Source: an uncultured Flavobacterium sp.
Lineage (GTDB): Bacteria > Bacteroidota > Bacteroidia > Flavobacteriales > Flavobacteriaceae
Length of the DNA stretch: 13,433 nt
Assembly: GCF_946482535.1 (NCBI RefSeq)
Contig: NZ_CAMLRU010000064.1
Coordinates: forward strand, 1 to 13,433
Direction of reading: 5' to 3'
Shown here: one piece after another, positions 12,401 to 13,433 of the stretch
Position numbering within the stretch: the stretch's first letter is position 1
Layout: every line of letters begins with the position of its first letter
Notes under the pieces: model-generated
Seen by the model: only the letters and a program-made list of their open reading frames with translations
Told to the model about the DNA's origin: nothing
Databases searched by the model: none
Program-made: the position numbers and the translations under genes

Positions 12401-13433
12401 AATAATTATGGTAGCGTTAAAACTTGCACAAGAAGTTGTAGTAGCACTAAATGTAGTAGCTGTCGCACTGTAGACAGGACCTCCACCACAAGAAGTGTTA
12501 TTGTAGGAGAACACCCAATAGTAATAAGTCGTATTAGTTGTCAAACCTGTTGAAGTCCAAGAACCTGCAGTAGTGTTTACATATTCAATATATCCAATAG
12601 CATTGTTACCTGTTGTGTAGGTTGTTGCTGTAACCGGAACCGGTTGAACATTCGTGGCTGTTCTAACCACCAAATATCCTGTTGGCGCTACAGCAGCCGC
12701 TGTAAAACTTCCCGGAATTGTATTTAAAGTTGTAGTACCGGCACTAGCAGTTGCTGCTAATGAGGTAGGTGCAGCACAAGGTCCTGTTATTGAAACATTG
12801 TCAATTCCTATATTAGAACCTGATGAACCATATGCACTAATACATTCAAATCTGATAACACAAGTTGAAGATTCAGAAGTACCCAAATTAATCGATCGGG
12901 TAGTCCATGTAGTTTGACTTGTGTTGTAAGTTGCTAATGCAGTTCCAAACGTCTGACCCCCATCGGTTGACAGATATACTTTAAGCGATCCTGTACCTGA
13001 ACTTATGTGATTAAAAGTTAAGGTCTTTGTGCCAACTGTAGTTGAAAAATTCAAATAGTAATCCATATATCCATTGGATGTTCCATTTGCATCATAATTG
13101 TTAAACATTGCTGTACCACTGCTTGCCGGTGGAGCAACTGTGAAATTACCAGAGGTGCTTGCCCATCCGCTAGACGAACCCGTAGATACGTTATTTCTTC
13201 TTATGGATCGATCTCCATAAGATGGCCAGGTTCTCCAACTTCCTATACTTGGTAAATCACCAGTACTATATCCGTTAACCCATGAGTCGAAATTCTCTGA
13301 AACAGGAATAGAAGCATAAGTAGGAGCTGCCAATGCAGCGAATGGTGTAAAAGTAAAGGTTTGACCCGCTACGGGTGAAGCTGCTGTACTGGTTGTTGTA
13401 AATTTCATTGTCAATGTCGAAACTCCTGTTCCC
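1..13433 (-). CDS. Giant multidomain surface/secreted adhesin-like protein, partial at both ends
   Basis: One minus-strand frame is open from base 13432 to base 2 (4,477 codons) with no stop; both termini lie outside the window. Anchor motifs at about 13322, 12776, 10082, 8222, 6014, 4886, 2528 and 641 share the same codon phase. The product is rich in Thr, Ser, Gly, Asn and Val and poor in charged residues. I count only about 18 Met, none with a convincing start context. Domain order: jelly-roll, FN3-like, beta-helix, Ig-like, beta-helix, CARDB-like, BNR-associated-like, beta-helix, about 13 Ig/PKD-like domains (three with inserted domains), MopE motif, then C-terminal repeats. Such mosaics are known in Bacteroidota as cell-surface or secreted proteins exported by the Sec and T9SS routes, often serving in adhesion. 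Signal peptide and sorting domain are not visible, so export route and ligand are inferred. No enzyme active site was recognised. Confidence 0.93.
464..668 (-). other. MopE-type putative metal-binding motif
   Basis: Window residues about 4255-4323. It reads [13 protein letters not shown], then [20 protein letters not shown], and [13 protein letters not shown]. This is the full set of the 'YY.DAD.DGYG ... DC.D....I.PGA ... DENCNG' motif named after the copper-associated MopE protein and common in bacterial surface proteins. The D.D.DG.G loop has the form of a calcium-binding loop; metal identity is not proven. Only one copy is seen here. It lies at the end of the stalk near the likely C-terminal anchor. 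Confidence 0.8.
680..955 (-). other. Ig-like domain 13
   Basis: Window residues about 4160-4251. Motifs: [58 protein letters not shown] and [14 protein letters not shown]. This is the 'GT..LC......V.FTG..G..PYTFTY.VNGG' type widely repeated in flavobacterial surface proteins. It is the last stalk unit before the metal-binding motif. Confidence 0.65.
955..1814 (-). other. Ig-like domain 12, split by inserted nidogen-like domain B
   Basis: First half: [20 protein letters not shown] (about 1814-1712). Second half: [35 protein letters not shown] and QVTLTSNP (about 1117-955). Together they make a normal PKD/Ig-like unit. The insert is at about 1118-1711. Host and insertion point match those of domain 9. 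Confidence 0.6.
1118..1711 (-). other. Inserted nidogen-like beta domain B
   Basis: Window residues about 3908-4105. Motifs: [46 protein letters not shown] then [26 protein letters not shown] with VIYGENSG, and GQMYSYAP. It is a diverged relative of insert A: the shared core is 'F.F...G.NYT.F.VG.NG...FG', followed by a long strand pair. It is Gly/Ser-rich in the middle ([10 protein letters not shown]), which may be a loop. Confidence 0.55.
1815..2053 (-). repeat. Ig/PKD-like domain 11, paralogue of domain 8
   Basis: Motifs: [53 protein letters not shown] and TATASV. It matches domain 8 (3266-3502) along its length, and like domain 8 is followed at once by an Ig-like unit with a nidogen-like insert. 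The pair thus looks like one duplicated two-domain block. Confidence 0.7.
2054..2340 (-). other. Ig-like domain 10
   Basis: Window residues about 3698-3793. Motifs: [56 protein letters not shown] and NAVSLTVN. This is the classic immunoglobulin I-set-like pattern (Cys, 'YQW.KDG..L', 'L.I..V.....G.Y.V') that Bacteroidota proteins share with eukaryotic Ig domains. It stands between the two Ig-plus-insert blocks. Confidence 0.7.
2335..3265 (-). other. Ig-like domain 9, split by inserted nidogen-like domain A
   Basis: First half: [20 protein letters not shown] and LSASALPTG (about 3265-3184). Second half: [35 protein letters not shown] and [13 protein letters not shown] (about 2509-2335). The two halves together form one ordinary PKD/Ig-like unit. 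The insert between them (about 2510-3183) is described separately. The insertion point, after the 'C.G....L.A' strand and before the 'Y.W' strand, is the same as in domains 3 and 12. Confidence 0.6.
2510..3183 (-). other. Inserted nidogen-like beta domain A
   Basis: Window residues about 3417-3641. Motifs: [45 protein letters not shown] followed by [47 protein letters not shown] and QVYRFTPF. The 'F.Y.G..Y....V..NGFL.FG' and 'FQV.LYE..N.IEY.Y' pair is typical of a beta domain widespread in Bacteroidota secreted proteins and resembling the eukaryotic nidogen (NIDO) domain. I am sure of the module's identity as a recurring unit, less so of the NIDO relation. Its function is unknown. Confidence 0.6.
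3266..3502 (-). repeat. Ig/PKD-like domain 8, paralogue of domain 11
   Basis: Motifs: [52 protein letters not shown] and TATASV. The whole domain is nearly the same as the unit at 1815-2053, and DNA identity is still evident: a 20-base run at 3282-3301 is repeated exactly at 1833-1852. The separation of 1,449 bases is an exact multiple of three, so the duplication keeps frame. Confidence 0.7.
3503..4696 (-). other. Ig-like domains 4 to 7 of the stalk
   Basis: Four consecutive units. Domain 4 (about 4696-4457): [53 protein letters not shown]. Domain 5 (4456-4163) and domain 6 (4162-3850) are of the eukaryote-like Ig type, with [28 protein letters not shown] and [19 protein letters not shown]. 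Domain 7 (3843-3503): [40 protein letters not shown]. Most units keep a Cys in the second strand and another near the end, suggesting a disulfide in each. The mix of types is typical of flavobacterial surface mosaics. Confidence 0.65.
4690..5489 (-). other. Ig-like domain 3, split by an inserted P-domain
   Basis: The first half (about 5489-5386) contains [16 protein letters not shown], the opening strands of an Ig/PKD-like unit. The second half (about 4885-4690) contains [27 protein letters not shown] and STSVNV, the remaining strands. Between them sits a complete P-domain (4886-5385). Joined, the two halves make a normal unit of this stalk, so the P-domain is best read as an insertion into one loop of the Ig fold. 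Confidence 0.6.
4886..5385 (-). other. Proprotein-convertase P-domain-like module
   Basis: Window residues about 2683-2849. Visible motifs in order: [84 protein letters not shown] and IKIYYLAP. The 'I.HTW..D..V.L.APNG', 'L....GGS.NN' and 'GTWTL...D...DTGTL' series is diagnostic of P-domains, which in bacteria occur on subtilisin-type and metalloproteases and as free modules on surface proteins. No protease domain lies in this window. P-domains often bind calcium; the Asp residues at ITHTWDSD and YDDATND would fit but this is not shown. Confidence 0.8.
5490..6015 (-). other. Ig-like domains 1 and 2 of the stalk
   Basis: Window residues about 2473-2648. The first (about 6015-5727) has [19 protein letters not shown] and [10 protein letters not shown], the usual Bacteroidota Ig-like form with paired cysteines. 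The second (about 5724-5490) has [26 protein letters not shown] and [13 protein letters not shown], the PKD/Ig-like form. Each should fold as a small beta-sandwich closed by a Cys-Cys pair. They start the stalk that runs to about base 680. Confidence 0.65.
6025..7437 (-). other. Right-handed beta-helix domain 3
   Basis: Window residues about 2000-2470. It opens [17 protein letters not shown], then [34 protein letters not shown] and [10 protein letters not shown], a close parallel to the opening of helix 1. Asn-rich rungs include [23 protein letters not shown] and [10 protein letters not shown]. It ends with the cassette [25 protein letters not shown] and PDLGADE. Length is about 470 residues. 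It is the last helix; everything after it is Ig-like stalk. Confidence 0.75.
6030..6500 (-). repeat. Beta-helix C-terminal cassette, copy 3
   Basis: Order here: [59 protein letters not shown] and PDLGADE. It is slightly shorter than the other two copies (about 157 residues) and has conservative changes (Gln for Arg in WRTATG, Val for Ile in DLHI, Leu for Ile in DIGADE). Confidence 0.7.
7440..7867 (-). other. Domain resembling the N-terminal domain of BNR-repeat neuraminidases
   Basis: Window residues about 1856-1998. It contains [64 protein letters not shown] and DAEITSV, and ends near APAGSRTI. This arrangement matches the beta-sandwich found ahead of BNR sialidase repeats and in many Bacteroidota secreted proteins (Pfam BNR_assoc_N, named from memory). 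No BNR Asp-box repeats are seen in this window, so the domain is probably a spacer or binding module and not part of a sialidase. Confidence 0.5.
7868..8215 (-). other. CARDB-like beta-sandwich domain
   Basis: Window residues about 1740-1855. The segment starts [15 protein letters not shown], then [11 protein letters not shown], a [13 protein letters not shown] strand, and ends with [19 protein letters not shown] before GTLTITDP. 'P....N.G', 'V.YRI.DA' and 'A.L..DS...NDE' are the features of CARDB-type (cell-adhesion-related, bacterial) domains in the phylum. It directly follows the PDIGADE end of helix 2 and precedes the BNR-associated-like domain with almost no linker. Confidence 0.5.
8222..9668 (-). 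other. Right-handed beta-helix domain 2
   Basis: Window residues about 1256-1737. It begins with [14 protein letters not shown] and a [10 protein letters not shown] strand, then [11 protein letters not shown] and [11 protein letters not shown], which match the opening strands of helices 1 and 3 in order. Asn-rich rungs follow ([29 protein letters not shown]). The end cassette contains [23 protein letters not shown] and PDIGADEGN. Length is about 480 residues. No catalytic motif was seen. The two cysteines near its start (VCASGC) could form a local disulfide cap. Confidence 0.75.
8225..8720 (-). repeat. Beta-helix C-terminal cassette, copy 2
   Basis: This copy reads in order [56 protein letters not shown] and PDIGADE. 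It is the closest of the three to the form usually met in Bacteroidota beta-helix proteins, with an intact D.DGDTR loop and the full PDIGADE ending. It aligns with copies at 10064-10565 and 6030-6500. Confidence 0.7.
9735..10050 (-). other. Ig-like linker domain between beta-helices 1 and 2
   Basis: Window residues about 1128-1233. It runs from [20 protein letters not shown] through [22 protein letters not shown] and NQYTFTF to [20 protein letters not shown]. The pattern of 'D.GSGV', 'LYYKVN.G.Y' and 'V.YYVVA.D' is seen in bacterial Ig-fold domains that describe 'interpolated' beta-sandwiches in secreted proteins of this phylum. It is probably a spacer. A short Pro/Thr-rich hinge ([10 protein letters not shown], around 9670-9715) joins it to the next helix. 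Confidence 0.55.
10064..10565 (-). repeat. Beta-helix C-terminal cassette, copy 1
   Basis: About 165 residues that recur at the end of all three helices. Order here: HNTIYIGG, an [11 protein letters not shown] strand, [21 protein letters not shown], a 'DPQFLD' strand, [16 protein letters not shown] and [10 protein letters not shown]. The equivalent copies are at 8225-8720 and 6030-6500. Copy 1 is the most altered at its end: the usual D.DG.R loop reads DFDSQTR and the final GADE reads GADA. The conserved order suggests a capping module for the helix. Confidence 0.7.
10635..11500 (-). repeat. About eight degenerate ~35-residue tandem repeats within beta-helix 1
   Basis: Successive units begin [63 protein letters not shown] and VAKNYIHSL. 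Each is followed 15-25 residues later by a second strand with a 'GI' or 'GL' pair ([43 protein letters not shown]). Unit length is 34-40 residues (about 102-120 bases), which fits one or two helix turns with an extended loop. The DNA copies are diverged, so this is an old expansion. The other two helices in the protein lack an equivalent array. Confidence 0.7.
12455..12778 (-). other. Fibronectin type III-like domain
   Basis: Window residues about 219-326. It begins with [16 protein letters not shown], contains PTGYLVVR and a run of threonines, and ends with [16 protein letters not shown] followed by a [10 protein letters not shown] strand. The 'L.T.T.YY..V..YN' end strand and the 'P.GYLVVR' middle strand are typical of FN3-like domains in Bacteroidota secreted proteins. 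It most likely spaces the preceding jelly-roll domain from the first beta-helix. The residues after it ([13 protein letters not shown]) lead straight into the helix. Confidence 0.6.
12785..13327 (-). other. Jelly-roll ('choice-of-anchor'/MAM-like) domain
   Basis: Window residues about 36-216. The segment opens with PVSENFDSW, runs through GSWRTW and [10 protein letters not shown], and ends with [13 protein letters not shown]. This is the layout of the beta-sandwich domains common in Bacteroidota surface proteins: an 'ENFD' opening strand, a middle strand like [14 protein letters not shown], and a closing 'DNVSI' strand. In the family, such domains bind carbohydrate or mediate attachment; here only the fold is supported. 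The residues before it (13433-13328) are the tail of another beta-rich domain that starts outside the window. Confidence 0.6.

Larger units (their letters stand above)
10052..12440 (-). other. Right-handed beta-helix domain 1 (expanded)
   Basis: Window residues about 332-1127, the largest domain seen. It opens with [14 protein letters not shown], then [20 protein letters not shown] and a KYWIIDG strand. Many Asn-rich rungs follow (for example [26 protein letters not shown]), with the repeated N/T/I pattern expected of parallel beta-helices with Asn ladders. It closes with DWRTATG, DLHIN and [10 protein letters not shown]. No pectate lyase or other catalytic set was recognised, so a structural or binding role is more likely than an enzymatic one. 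At about 796 residues it is some 300 longer than the other two helices in this protein; the excess lies in a tandem-repeat stretch (10635-11500). Confidence 0.75.

Noticed and set aside
1..13433. SprB-type gliding-adhesin repeats
   Set aside because: SprB is a giant flavobacterial surface protein with its own repeats. I did not recognise those in this mosaic, so I give no sprB symbol.

Overview
The whole window lies inside one enormous protein-coding gene on the minus strand. Reading from base 13432 down to base 2, a single frame stays open for 4,477 codons with no stop. Neither the start codon nor the stop codon is inside the window, so both ends are missing. I checked the frame at about ten anchor motifs spread along the window, and all share one codon phase, so no frameshift is evident. 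There is no intergenic DNA, and so no promoter, ribosome binding site, terminator, RNA gene or mobile element to report. Short open frames elsewhere, mostly on the plus strand, are shadows of this gene.

The organism is most likely a member of the Bacteroidota, probably a Flavobacterium or close relative. The DNA is AT-rich (roughly 40% GC by eye). The protein is a Thr/Ser/Gly/Asn-rich secreted mosaic built from modules typical of flavobacterial surface proteins: beta-helices ending in a PDIGADE-type motif, Ig-like repeats of the 'ICSG...TTYTVT..DSNGC' kind, a P-domain, and a MopE-type metal-binding motif. Proteins like this are usually exported by the type IX secretion system (T9SS). The C-terminal sorting signal that would prove this would lie to the left of base 1.

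Layout in protein order (right to left). 13433-12785: end of an upstream domain, then a jelly-roll ('choice-of-anchor'-like) domain. 12778-12455: a fibronectin-III-like domain. 12440-10052: beta-helix 1, expanded by about eight degenerate 35-residue repeats. 10050-9735: an Ig-like linker. 9668-8222: beta-helix 2. 8215-7868: a CARDB-like domain. 7867-7440: a domain resembling the N-terminal domain of BNR-repeat sialidases. 7437-6025: beta-helix 3. 6015-680: a string of about thirteen Ig/PKD-like domains, three of which carry another domain inserted in their middle (one P-domain and two related nidogen-like domains). 668-464: a MopE-type Asp-rich motif. 463-2: one complete and one cut-off copy of a repeat often seen just before T9SS sorting domains.

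Taken together this looks like a cell-surface or secreted stalk or adhesin: beta-helical blocks towards the N-terminus, a long flexible Ig-like stalk in the middle, and a calcium-binding element near the C-terminal anchor. The binding target cannot be read from the sequence. The most unusual points are the nested domains, the triplicated helix cassette with a local repeat expansion, and the duplicated Ig-plus-insert block.
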